The notes under the pieces: model-generated
What the model saw: the letters and a program-made list of their open reading frames with translations, nothing else
Told to the model about the DNA's origin: nothing
The model's database searches: none
Part shown: positions 48,154-56,891 of the stretch, in pieces
Position numbering within the stretch: the stretch's first letter is position 1
How the letters are laid out: each line of letters begins with the position of its first letter
DNA from: Eubacteriales bacterium
Lineage (GTDB): Bacteria > Bacillota > Clostridia > Peptostreptococcales > Anaerovoracaceae
Length of the DNA: 64,000 bases
Direction of reading: 5' to 3'
NCBI GenBank assembly: GCA_028872475.1
Contig: JAQYMQ010000021.1
Coordinates: 1-64,000, forward strand
Made by a program: the position numbers and the translations under genes

Positions 48154-48158
48154 AAGAA

Positions 48159-49187
48159 ATGAAGATTAAGAATGGTAGCTTTGGATATAATAAATTTGAA
48201 TTTATAAAGGAAGAAACACCAATTCATAAACTTGAAAATATTTCTAAAGATTTAGATGTTAATTTATTTATTAAAAGAGATGATTTAACTTCTTATGGAG
48301 TAGGCGGAAATAAGCTTAGAAAATTAGAATATCTAATGTTTGAAGCAATTCAGACAGGAGCTGATGTAATAGTTACAACAGGTGGAGCTCAGACTAATCA
48401 TGGTAGACTTACGGCTGCTGTATCAAATCTTTTGGAAAAGAAATGTGTGATTGTTACGACTGATGAGAAACCAAAAGAAATTAGTGCTAACTTGCTTCTT
48501 GATGGGATTATGGGTTGCGATGTGTGTTTTAAACCGAATAGAAGTTTAGAAGAGGCAATTGATGAAGTTTTTCAAGATATAGAGGCAAGAGGTGAAAAAC
48601 CATATTTTATTCCGATGGGAGGGTCTAATGAGCTTGGATTACTTGGATATTATGACTGTTCTATTGAAATAGATAGACAAATTAAAGAAAATGAAGAGTT
48701 AAATAATGGTAGTAAATTAAAAACCTTTGTAACTGTTGGAAGTTGTGGTACGTATTTAGGCATGAAGATGGCAGTTGAAAATGAAAATTTAAATATAGAT
48801 TTGGAAGGAATACAAATTTTACCCTATGAAGAAGGTGTACAAAACTATCTAGCTGAATATTATAAAAAGGCTAAGGAAAAATTTAATTTAAAACATGAAC
48901 TGAAACCTGATGATTTTAGAGTCGATGGAGAATATTTTTTTGGAGCATATAATAATCCAGTGAAGGAAGTCAGAGAGGCAATTTACTATATGGCAAGAAG
49001 AGAAGCGATAATTCTAGATCCTTGCTATACAGGGAAGACCTTTAATGCTATATTACGAAAGATTAAAAAGGGAGAAATAAAAAAAGACTCAAATGTATTG
49101 TTTATGCATACAGGAGGACTACCAGGAATTTATACAACACAGCATAGAGTTGAGTTTGAAAAAGATTTAGAATCGTATTTTTATTAA
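48159..49187 (+). CDS. PLP-dependent D-cysteine desulfhydrase / ACC deaminase family
   Basis: Fold-type II PLP enzyme of 342 aa, probably converting D-cysteine to pyruvate, H2S and ammonia. The PLP Lys is in YGVGGNKLRKLEYL; TTGGAQTNHGR and TVGSCGTYLGMKMA are also typical, as is the ending VLFMHTGGLPGIY. ACC deaminase shares the fold; sequence alone does not settle the substrate, but D-cysteine desulfhydrase is more likely in an anaerobe. It is a single gene between two terminators. Confidence 0.82.
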   Translation: MKIKNGSFGYNKFEFIKEETPIHKLENISKDLDVNLFIKRDDLTSYGVGGNKLRKLEYLMFEAIQTGADVIVTTGGAQTNHGRLTAAVSNLLEKKCVIVTTDEKPKEISANLLLDGIMGCDVCFKPNRSLEEAIDEVFQDIEARGEKPYFIPMGGSNELGLLGYYDCSIEIDRQIKENEELNNGSKLKTFVTVGSCGTYLGMKMAVENENLNIDLEGIQILPYEEGVQNYLAEYYKKAKEKFNLKHELKPDDFRVDGEYFFGAYNNPVKEVREAIYYMARREAIILDPCYTGKTFNAILRKIKKGEIKKDSNVLFMHTGGLPGIYTTQHRVEFEKDLESYFY

Positions 49188-49238
49188 TATTAATTATTAT
49201 TGAGCATATAAATTTATGCAATGTAATGCCATAAAAAT

Positions 49239-49276
49239 AACCATAAGGTAGAGATATCTACATTATGGTTGTTTTT
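49239..49276. terminator. Bidirectional terminator between convergent genes
   Basis: Outer stem AACCATAA / TTATGGTT with an inner GTAGA/TCTAC stem; T-rich tails on both strands (GTTTTTATTT rightward, ATTTTTATGG leftward). Confidence 0.88.
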
Positions 49277-49290
49277 ATTTGAGTATATAA

Positions 49291-50037
49291 CTATTGTATC
49301 GGATATAGTTCGTTTAGCTCTCTTACTCCGTCAGCTACAATTTGTTCAACTATAGAAGGGAGACTTCTAGATTCTTCTTTAGTCATATCCACAGTGTTGA
49401 TAGGGGGATGAATCTTTACAAAGACTTCACCTGGTACAATTTTCCCATGTTCTTCAAACAATTTAAATGTTCCGTTTATTGAAAATGGTATTATAGGGGC
49501 TTTAGTTTTAGTAGCTATTTTGAATGCTCCAGATTTCATTGTTCCCATTTCAGTCGATTGACTTCTTGTCCCCTCAGGGAAGACCAATACAGAGAATTTA
49601 TCGTTTATTAACTCAATTGCGGTAGTTATGGATTTTAGTGAAGCGCGTGGATTCCCTCTATCAAGGAAAATGCAATTGATTCTCTCCATCCATTTATTAT
49701 ATTTAGGAACTTTAAGTATTTCTTTTTTTGCAATTGAGCCAAAAGGAACTGTGTCTATAGCGTTATACATTATTAGAGGATCTAAATTTCCTTGGTGGTT
49801 ACCTACAAATAACACACCCCCCTCAGTGGGAAGGTTTTCTTTTCCGATAACAGTTACCTTAATTCCAAACTTTTTTATTAAGCTATCACTCCAAACTTGT
49901 GTAGCCTTTAAAATTGCTTCATATTCAGCTTCCTTATTACCAGAGGCTTTGGCATCATCAATGATTTTTTGATAAGGTTTTAGCTCTGATAGGCAAGAGT
50001 AAAGTTTTGATACATCTGTTATAAATTTTAATTTCAT
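49291..50037 (-). CDS. plsC: 1-acyl-sn-glycerol-3-phosphate acyltransferase
   Basis: Adds the second acyl chain to make phosphatidic acid. I start at ATG 50037 (MKLKFITDVSKLY), just after the nadE stop and preceded by AAAGGTAGG; the track start overlaps nadE. The 248-aa protein shows the acyltransferase motifs VGNHQGNLDPL (HX4D), FLDRGNPRAS and VFPEGTRSQS, then AFKIATKTKAPIIPF. A membrane-associated product is expected. Confidence 0.92.
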   Translation of the reverse strand: MKLKFITDVSKLYSCLSELKPYQKIIDDAKASGNKEAEYEAILKATQVWSDSLIKKFGIKVTVIGKENLPTEGGVLFVGNHQGNLDPLIMYNAIDTVPFGSIAKKEILKVPKYNKWMERINCIFLDRGNPRASLKSITTAIELINDKFSVLVFPEGTRSQSTEMGTMKSGAFKIATKTKAPIIPFSINGTFKLFEEHGKIVPGEVFVKIHPPINTVDMTKEESRSLPSIVEQIVADGVRELNELYPIQ

Positions 50038-50053
50038 TAGTGAACCTACCTTT

Positions 50054-51850
50054 TTAATAAATATCATTTAACCACATTTGCATAGAAACATCGCTAGGCA
50101 TTTTCCATGTTTTTGATGATAAATCTACGCTACCAACCTGCACACCTTCAGGAGCGGTGGTTCTTTTGAATTGTTGTGTGAAAAATCTCTTGTAGAATAC
50201 AATAAGATATTTTTTGATAAAATTATGATCGTATTCCCCCTCAAAAGCAAGATCTGCTAGGTATTGAATTTTCGATGGTCTAAATCCATAACGGATATGA
50301 TAGTACAAGAAGAAATCTACAAGTTCGTAGGGACCAACCGTATCTTCTGTTTTTTGTTCCAATTGTCCGTCATTATTTGTAGGAAGAAGCTCTGGTGAAA
50401 TTGGTGTATCTACGACATCTTTTAGGGAATGAGCAAGGGTTTTATAATCTTTTATGAAGTTGTCATTTTGTAAAAACTCATCGATAAACCATCTGATTAC
50501 TTCCTTGATGACAGTTTTTGGAATGCCAGCATTTGCTCCAAACATTGACATATGATCTCCGTTGTATGTGCACCAACCAAGAGCAATTTCGCTAAGGTCA
50601 CCTGTTCCTATTACAATTCCCCCATATTTATTTGAAAGATCCATAAGTATTTGAGTTCTCTCTCTTGCTTGCGAATTTTCATAAGTGGAGTCCTTTATTT
50701 TTGGATCATGAGAAATATCTTCAAAATGAGATAAAACTGCTTTTTTGATTGGTATTTCTAAAGAAGTAGTTCCAAGGGATTCCATCATTGTAAGGGCATT
50801 TTCGTATGTTCTATCTGTAGTACCAAATCCAGGCATTGTAATAGTGATAATATCTTCTGTAGATAGTCCGATTTTTTTGTGTGCAACTGCTGTAGCAAGT
50901 AAGGCTAATGTAGAATCAAGACCTCCAGAGATTCCAATTACCGATTTTTTAGCATGACTGGAAATTAAGCGACTTGCTATTTCTTGAGTCTGAATTGCAA
51001 AAATTTCTAAGCATTGATTGTATTTTTCACTATCTAATGGCATAAATGGTGACTTTGGAACAAGTCTCTTTAACATTTTGTCATCTGAGATTCGTAGTTT
51101 AGGAATTGCAAAGTACTTATTAAAAGTTAATTCTCTTCTGTCGACTTTAGCTACAGAACGTTCATGTTTTATAATTTGTAAATCAACATCACAAGATATG
51201 CTCTCCATATTACCAAAAGGTGAAGATTCTTCTAAAATTACTCCATTTTCAGCGATGATTTTTGTTCCATTTGTATCACAAAATACTATAATATTTTTAT
51301 TCTTAGCACTTAGTGATGATATATATTTTTTGTAATAGTCATATTTACCAATAAGTGTTTTAGAAGAAGATAGAATAAACTGAATATCGTGATCGTCAGA
51401 AAATCCTAAAGTTATATCAGTGTGAGTATCAAATATTGTTAGATATTTATCCTCGTTATCTATAAAAAATACTTCATTATTTAATTCAGTACGTCTTGTT
51501 GGTATTCCAGCAACAAGATTTCCGTTTTTTATAAAGCTTAGCATTTCTACTAAATTTGACTTATATATAGTTTGGTGACTGAAGACAATAAGGATTTCCA
51601 TTTCGCTTGTAAAAGAAATTAGTGAATTTAAGAATTCCTCTTGAGTTGATAGGATGAGTTCCTGTGTAAATATATCTCCGCAATCATATCCTGTCAAAAC
51701 AAGTGGTGGAAGAACCAAAATTGCTGTTCCATCTTTCTCTGCTTGCTGAATTAATGTTTTTATTGTTGCTAGATTGGCATTTAAATCACCTTTTATTATA
51801 TAAGGTGTAGCGCAATTTATTCTTATAAAGTTAAAGTTAGTTTTTTTCAT
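50054..51850 (-). CDS. nadE: NAD+ synthase (glutamine-hydrolysing)
   Basis: Converts deamido-NAD to NAD using ATP and glutamine-derived ammonia. The start is ATG 51850 (MKKTNFNFIRINCATPYI) with GGGAGC upstream, giving 598 aa. The N-terminal nitrilase-type glutaminase domain (about 1-260) is followed by the synthetase domain with the PP-loop VIGISGGLDSTLALLA, GTGDLSEIALGWCTYNGDHMSMFGANAGIPKT and the C-terminal YDHNFIKKYLIVFYKRFF. plsC follows 16 bp downstream. Confidence 0.96.
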   Translation of the reverse strand: MKKTNFNFIRINCATPYIIKGDLNANLATIKTLIQQAEKDGTAILVLPPLVLTGYDCGDIFTQELILSTQEEFLNSLISFTSEMEILIVFSHQTIYKSNLVEMLSFIKNGNLVAGIPTRRTELNNEVFFIDNEDKYLTIFDTHTDITLGFSDDHDIQFILSSSKTLIGKYDYYKKYISSLSAKNKNIIVFCDTNGTKIIAENGVILEESSPFGNMESISCDVDLQIIKHERSVAKVDRRELTFNKYFAIPKLRISDDKMLKRLVPKSPFMPLDSEKYNQCLEIFAIQTQEIASRLISSHAKKSVIGISGGLDSTLALLATAVAHKKIGLSTEDIITITMPGFGTTDRTYENALTMMESLGTTSLEIPIKKAVLSHFEDISHDPKIKDSTYENSQARERTQILMDLSNKYGGIVIGTGDLSEIALGWCTYNGDHMSMFGANAGIPKTVIKEVIRWFIDEFLQNDNFIKDYKTLAHSLKDVVDTPISPELLPTNNDGQLEQKTEDTVGPYELVDFFLYYHIRYGFRPSKIQYLADLAFEGEYDHNFIKKYLIVFYKRFFTQQFKRTTAPEGVQVGSVDLSSKTWKMPSDVSMQMWLNDIY

Positions 51851-51909
51851 AATTGCTCCCAAATTTTTCCAAATTATATAGTTCTAATATAATACTTTAT
51901 TATAGCATG

Positions 51910-51918
51910 TGATATAAT
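51910..51918 (+). promoter_or_regulatory. Extended -10 element upstream of yhaM
   Basis: TGATATAAT, the same extended -10 form as at 48029, in the 130-bp divergent region between nadE and yhaM. No clear -35. Confidence 0.4.
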
Positions 51919-51980
51919 AAAAATAAATAAATGGGGTATTTGAAGAAATTTGATATATAGATAAAGTAAAGAGGTATACG

Positions 51981-52949
51981 ATGAAAGAAAGATTTGTAAA
52001 AGATTTTTATGAGGCTGAAGTAGGAAAGAATCTACGAGCTTTTTTAATGGTTAAAAGTAGTGAAATAAAGCTAGCAAGTAACGGTAAAAAGTATTGGGAT
52101 GCAACACTTGTTGATAATACTGGAGAGCTAAATTGCAAGAAATGGGATGTTACAGAGGATTGGCAAGAACTTTCTATGTTAAAGCCTACTGATATTATTA
52201 AAATAGGTGGAGAAGTTAGAGAGTATAAAGGCAGAGTGCAGATTAGCATTACAAGATGGAGGATATCGCAGTCGAATGACAATTTAAATCTGGGAGATTT
52301 TATTCAGGCGGCTCCAGAGCCAGCGATTGATATGTATGAGTATATTGTAGGTATAGCGAAGAATTTAAATGATAAACAGCTAAGCAACCTTTGTTTAGAT
52401 ATTCTTGAAGAAGAAAAGGAAAGAATCATGTATTATCCGGCGGCAATGACGCATCATCATGCAATTCAAGCAGGTCTTCTATATCATATTAAAAGGATGC
52501 TTGATGCAGGCAAGGCATTGTGCAGTGTTTATACAACGCTAAATTACGATTTAATTGCAACTGGAGTGATTGTTCACGATATTCAGAAATTGAATGAAAT
52601 GATGGCAAATGAAATGGGAGTTGTTTCTGACTATACCTTTGAAGGAAAACTTTTAGGTCATATAGTTATGGGAATTAGGGATTTAGATAGAAGGATGGAA
52701 AGGCTTGGATTTGATAATGAGAAATCGACAATGATTCAGCATATGGTTCTTTCTCATCATTTAGAGCCAGAGTTTGGTTCTCCCAAAAAACCAATGTTTC
52801 CGGAAGCGCAGATATTGCATTACTTAGACGTTATGGATGCGAATATGTTTGATATGGAAAGAAAGCTTATTGATGCTGTACCTGGAACTTTTACTGAAAA
52901 GATTTTTACGGTAAATAATGTTCAGATGTATAAGCCAAAGGAAGATTAA
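51981..52949 (+). CDS. yhaM: 3'-5' exoribonuclease YhaM family
   Basis: Predicted nuclease that trims RNA 3' ends. The 322-aa protein has an N-terminal OB-fold (AFLMVKSSEIKLASNGKKYWDATLVDNTGELNCKKWD) and a C-terminal HD domain (AAMTHHHAIQAGLLYHIKRML; VIVHDIQKLNE; HHLEPEFGSPKKPMFPEAQILHYLD). AAAGAGGT precedes the start. recD2 follows after 19 bp. Confidence 0.9.
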   Translation: MKERFVKDFYEAEVGKNLRAFLMVKSSEIKLASNGKKYWDATLVDNTGELNCKKWDVTEDWQELSMLKPTDIIKIGGEVREYKGRVQISITRWRISQSNDNLNLGDFIQAAPEPAIDMYEYIVGIAKNLNDKQLSNLCLDILEEEKERIMYYPAAMTHHHAIQAGLLYHIKRMLDAGKALCSVYTTLNYDLIATGVIVHDIQKLNEMMANEMGVVSDYTFEGKLLGHIVMGIRDLDRRMERLGFDNEKSTMIQHMVLSHHLEPEFGSPKKPMFPEAQILHYLDVMDANMFDMERKLIDAVPGTFTEKIFTVNNVQMYKPKED

Positions 52950-52968
52950 TATAAAGAATGAGGCGACG

Positions 52969-55182
52969 GTGGATAAATACAGGGGAAGTTTTTCAAAAAT
53001 AATATTTCACAATGAGAGTAACGGATATACAGTTGCTATTTTTGAGACCGACGAAGAATATTTTACTGCTGTTGGCACTCTTTATAATATTGCAGAGGGA
53101 GATAATTATATTATTTCAGGGACGTTTATTCAGAATAAACAGTATGGTGAACAGTTTAAAATTGATGAAATTGAGGAATGTTTGCCGACGACTGTTGATG
53201 AAATTGAACGATTTTTAGCGTCAGGAATAATTAAAGGTATTGGAGCTAAAAAAGCTAAAGATATTGTTAAGATGTTTGCCGAGAGATCTCTCGAGGTTAT
53301 AGAAAATATACCGGAAGCTCTTATTCAAATTCCAGGAATAGGAGAAAAAACAGCAATTAGCATATCAGAGAGTTACAGAGAGAAGAGGGTTATTAAAAAT
53401 CTAGTTGTTTTTTTACAAAATTATGGAATTGAAGCTAGATATGCTGGTCGTATTTATGACATATACGAAGAGGATGCTGAAAAAATAATTGCAGAAAATC
53501 CGTATCAGCTTATGAGAGATATTGCAAGTTTTGGATTTAAAAAAGCAGATAGTATTGCGATGAAGCTTGGCATTGAACGAGACAGTAGTTTTAGGGTTAA
53601 AAGTGCTATAGAATATATATTGAGCAAGTCTTTTAACGAAGGACATTGTTATGTATTAGAAGAAGAACTAATTTTGCAGACAATAGATTTAATTGAAGCG
53701 GATAGAGAAGCGATAGATGATGCGATATTAGATTTGATTGTTGAAGGAATTATTTTCGTTGATAAGATTAATAATCAAAGATGTGTGTATTTGTCATATG
53801 TATTTGATGCAGAGGTAAGAATATCAAAGAGTCTTTGGCAGATAAATAATATAGCAATTAAACCGTTAGGATATAAAATAGAAAATCTTATAAAACAGAT
53901 AGAAGTTAACGGTAGTATAAGCTATTCGCAGGAGCAAAAAAATGCAATTATGCATACTTTGCAGAATAAAGTATCTGTTATAACGGGTGGTCCAGGAACA
54001 GGGAAAACGACAATACTAAAAGCTATATTAGATATTTTGGATATTGAAGAAGTTCCATATGATATTGCAGCACCTACGGGAAGGGCGGCAAAGAGAATTG
54101 CAGAGACGACTGGTAGACAGGCAGTTACAATACATAGATTGTTGAATTATCATAGATCTATGGATGATGGAAAGATGCATTTTGGCAAGAATGAGAATGA
54201 GCAACTAGAATCGGACGTAATTATTGTTGATGAGGCATCTATGATAGATATTATTCTCATGGATGCATTGCTTAAGGCAATTCCTATTGAGGCAAGACTT
54301 ATAATGGTTGGCGACGTGGAGCAACTTCCACCTGTGAGTGCTGGGAATATTCTTATGGATATTATAGAGAGTGAAACGGTCAATGTGCAAAAATTGACAG
54401 AAATATTTAGACAAGCTTCTGAAAGCAATATTGTTGTAAATGCACACCGAATAAATAATGGAGAGATGCCTACAAAAAACGTTGTAGATGGGAACTTTTT
54501 CTTTATGGAAAAAACTTCGGACTCAATAACATCTACTATTATTGATCTATGTAATAAAAGATTGCCTCAACATTATGGGCTAGAAAGCCCTTTAACCGAT
54601 ATACAAATCTTGTCGCCAATGAAGAAACGAACAGCGGGAACGATTGAACTGAACCAAAGACTGCAAGAAATACTGAATCCAACTGAAGAATATAAAGCGG
54701 AAAAAAAGATAGGCAGTAAGGTTTATAGAGAAGGCGATAAGATTATTCAGACGAGAAACAACTATAGTATTACATGGATTGATATCAATACTTTGGAATC
54801 GGGAGATGGAGTTTTTAACGGCGAAATTGGTTTCGTTGACGGCTTTGATGAAGATGGTAATATGATTGTTATCTTCGATGAGAGTAGAAGAGTTATCTTT
54901 TCTGATGTAGACCTAGATGATCTGGAGCTTGCTTATGCGATTACAGTACATAAGGCACAGGGTAGTGAGTTTAATGTCGTGATTATAGCGTTGAAAAAAG
55001 GGATACCAGATATACTTGCAAATAGAAATTTACTCTATACAGCGGTAACACGAGGTAAGAATTTAGTTGTTGTGGTTGGGGATAGGCAACAACTGGAGGT
55101 TATGATAAAAAATAAAAATATGGTGAAAAGAAATTCCGCGTTAGCTATTCGTTTAAAGAGATTTATTGAAAACACAAACTAA
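52969..55182 (+). CDS. recD2: ATP-dependent DNA helicase RecD2
   Basis: 5'-3' helicase of the RecD2 class, which works without RecBC. I place the start at GTG 52969 (VDKYRGSFSKIIFHNESNGYTVAIF), with GAGGCG upstream; the track's ATG at 52918 lies inside yhaM. The 737-aa protein has an N-terminal OB-like region, helix-hairpin-helix repeats (IKGIGAKKAKDIV, IPGIGEKTAISIS), Walker A GGPGTGKTTILKAI, Walker B VDEASMID and C-terminal AYAITVHKAQGSEF. Confidence 0.95.
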   Translation: MDKYRGSFSKIIFHNESNGYTVAIFETDEEYFTAVGTLYNIAEGDNYIISGTFIQNKQYGEQFKIDEIEECLPTTVDEIERFLASGIIKGIGAKKAKDIVKMFAERSLEVIENIPEALIQIPGIGEKTAISISESYREKRVIKNLVVFLQNYGIEARYAGRIYDIYEEDAEKIIAENPYQLMRDIASFGFKKADSIAMKLGIERDSSFRVKSAIEYILSKSFNEGHCYVLEEELILQTIDLIEADREAIDDAILDLIVEGIIFVDKINNQRCVYLSYVFDAEVRISKSLWQINNIAIKPLGYKIENLIKQIEVNGSISYSQEQKNAIMHTLQNKVSVITGGPGTGKTTILKAILDILDIEEVPYDIAAPTGRAAKRIAETTGRQAVTIHRLLNYHRSMDDGKMHFGKNENEQLESDVIIVDEASMIDIILMDALLKAIPIEARLIMVGDVEQLPPVSAGNILMDIIESETVNVQKLTEIFRQASESNIVVNAHRINNGEMPTKNVVDGNFFFMEKTSDSITSTIIDLCNKRLPQHYGLESPLTDIQILSPMKKRTAGTIELNQRLQEILNPTEEYKAEKKIGSKVYREGDKIIQTRNNYSITWIDINTLESGDGVFNGEIGFVDGFDEDGNMIVIFDESRRVIFSDVDLDDLELAYAITVHKAQGSEFNVVIIALKKGIPDILANRNLLYTAVTRGKNLVVVVGDRQQLEVMIKNKNMVKRNSALAIRLKRFIENTN

Positions 55183-55996
55183 AATATCAAAAAACAAATA
55201 TAAAAATATTAATAATATTAAGAAAATAGTTAAAGCAACAGTAATAAAAATAATAAATTTAATATATCCAAAAGATGATTACTGTATTTGTTGCGACAGC
55301 TTTATCAATAGCGAAAGCAAATATCATATATGCGACAGTTGTATAAGGAAGCTTCAGTGGATAAATAATGTGTTATGTGAAAAATGTGGGAAAATGCTCG
55401 ACGATGAGATAACTGGGGAGATACTTTGTTACGACTGTCAAGAAAATATGAGAAGTTTTGATAAAGCGTATACATGTACGAGATATGGTCTTTACGAAAG
55501 AATCTTAATTAGTAGATTTAAAGAACATAAAAAGTCGTATATTGCCGAAAGTTTGGCTACAATAATGTATGACCGAATTTGTTTAGAATACAGTAGTTCC
55601 GACAGCACAAAGAAAGCTTATGATGTAGTAATACCAATACCTATACATAAAAATAAATATAAAAAAAGAGGATTTAATCAATCTGAAAATATTGCTAAAG
55701 TTTTAGCTGAAAAATTAGGGGTTTTATATGATAAAAACTTACTAAAGAGAGAGATTGAAACTCGTTCAATGAAAAGCCTTTCGAGTGAAGAACGCAAAAG
55801 GAATATTAAAAATGCTTTTATTATAGAAACCTATAATAAAAATTTGATAAAATATAATAAAGTTTTATTAGTTGATGATATTTACACGACGGGCGCAACG
55901 TTAAATGAAGCGAGCAGAGTGTTAAAAGAAGCTGGCGTAAGAGAGGTGTATGCAATTACATTTTCGGCAGGAGCTAATAGAATTCCTATAAATTAG
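55166..55996 (+). CDS. comF: ComF-family phosphoribosyltransferase-like protein
   Basis: ComFC-like protein of 276 aa, related to DNA uptake or single-strand DNA handling. It has an N-terminal zinc-binding part (CICCDSFINSESKYHICDSC; LCEKCGK; CYDCQ) and a C-terminal PRPP-binding domain (VVIPIPIHKNKYKKRGFNQSENIAKVLAEKLG; VLLVDDIYTTGATLNEASRVLKEAG). The track start is TTG 55166, overlapping recD2 by 17 bp; the true start is uncertain because no ATG with a good ribosome binding site precedes the domain. Confidence 0.88.
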   Translation: MKTQTKISKNKYKNINNIKKIVKATVIKIINLIYPKDDYCICCDSFINSESKYHICDSCIRKLQWINNVLCEKCGKMLDDEITGEILCYDCQENMRSFDKAYTCTRYGLYERILISRFKEHKKSYIAESLATIMYDRICLEYSSSDSTKKAYDVVIPIPIHKNKYKKRGFNQSENIAKVLAEKLGVLYDKNLLKREIETRSMKSLSSEERKRNIKNAFIIETYNKNLIKYNKVLLVDDIYTTGATLNEASRVLKEAGVREVYAITFSAGANRIPIN

Positions 55997-56001
55997 TTTA
56001 C

Positions 56002-56162
56002 ATGGTTGTTTGAGTCTGTGGTTGCAAGGCCAAGCCAGTTGCGGGCAAAGGGTCCCACGTAAGTCAGCATTGCTGATGATCATGGCGTAGCTTAGAAGTA
56101 AGTCCTTAGATGAAGAGTCAAGGCGGGTGTGGGGGCAAAGACCAGGTCAGTCAAACAACTAT
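56002..56162 (+). ncRNA. raiA-motif structured RNA
   Basis: A 161-nt GC-richer stretch closed by a 12-bp stem (ATGGTTGTTTGA with TCAAACAACTAT, one G-U pair) sits between comF and hpf (raiA). Its base composition (GCGGGCAAAGGGTCCCACG, GGCGGGTGTGGGGGCAAAGA) is unlike the surrounding AT-rich DNA and no ORF fits. The raiA motif is a known large Firmicutes/Actinobacteria ncRNA class found upstream of raiA or comFC, and this location matches exactly. Class is assigned by context and gross structure, not by a covariance-model search. Confidence 0.8.
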
Positions 56163-56191
56163 TGTATATAGTTACAGCTAACTGTTATAAT
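56162..56191 (+). promoter_or_regulatory. Putative promoter of hpf
   Basis: -35 TTGTAT (56162-56167) and -10 TATAAT (56186-56191), 18-bp spacing; a second TATAAT occurs at 56197-56202. It starts directly at the end of the structured RNA, so hpf may have its own transcript. Confidence 0.5.
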
Positions 56192-56237
56192 ATGGTTATA
56201 ATAGCTATAGTTCTATGATCGACAAGGAGGTAGCGGT

Positions 56238-56771
56238 ATGAAAGTTATTATTAGTAGCAAGAATGTTAAAACTAATGATTATCTAAAGGATATTATCGAG
56301 AAGAAGTTAGAGAAACTTGATAAGTATTTTTCAGATGATATTACAGCTAAGGTTATGCTTTCTGCCGAGAGTAAGGCTGAAAAAATGGAAGTTACTATTA
56401 GAGTAACAGGTCACGTATTTAGAGCAGAAGGTAAGGCAGACAAAATTTATAACTGTGTAGATAAGGTTGTAGATAAGTTGGCTATACAAATGTCAAAATT
56501 TAAAAATAAATTGACAAATAAAAAGGGTGGCGATGCAATTAAGTTTGAAGAATGGCCAGAATTACCATTAGCAAAAGATGAATCTTACGAATTAAAGATT
56601 GTTAAAGATAAACAATTCCACTTAGATCCATTAACAATTGAAGATGCAATTATTAAGATGGAACTTGTGGATCACAATTTCTATATATTCTTAAATAGTG
56701 ATACAAAAGATGTAAACGTAGTTTATAAAAGAGACGACGGAGATTATGGTCTCATAGAAACAAAATATTAA
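56238..56771 (+). CDS. hpf: Ribosome hibernation promoting factor, long form
   Basis: Binds the 30S decoding region and dimerises 70S ribosomes into inactive 100S particles. The 177-aa protein has the N-terminal HPF/RaiA domain (MKVIISSKNVKTNDYLKDIIEKKLEKLDKYF; VTIRVTGHVFRAE) and the C-terminal dimerisation domain (FHLDPLTIEDAIIKMELVDHNFYIFLNSDTKDVNVVYKRDDGDYGLIET). GACAAGGAGGT precedes the ATG. The long form is typical of Firmicutes. Confidence 0.97.
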   Translation: MKVIISSKNVKTNDYLKDIIEKKLEKLDKYFSDDITAKVMLSAESKAEKMEVTIRVTGHVFRAEGKADKIYNCVDKVVDKLAIQMSKFKNKLTNKKGGDAIKFEEWPELPLAKDESYELKIVKDKQFHLDPLTIEDAIIKMELVDHNFYIFLNSDTKDVNVVYKRDDGDYGLIETKY

Positions 56772-56781
56772 ATAATTTAAG

Positions 56782-56858
56782 CACCTATTTTGTTGCAAAG
56801 AGATTTGAATAATGGATAAAATGCATTGAAAGTATTTGAATCGGCAATAAAATAGGTG
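56782..56858 (+). other. Long stem-loop in the hpf-cdaA gap
   Basis: 15-bp arms CACCTATTTTGTTGC / GCAATAAAATAGGTG (one G-U pair) enclose a 47-nt loop that contains two ATTTGAAT copies. A T-rich stretch follows only after a few bases (TGTTGGTTTTATTT). It may be the hpf terminator with an unusually long loop, or a structured leader of cdaA. Confidence 0.55.
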
Positions 56859-56891
56859 TGTTGGTTTTATTTCTAGAAAGAAATGGTGTAA

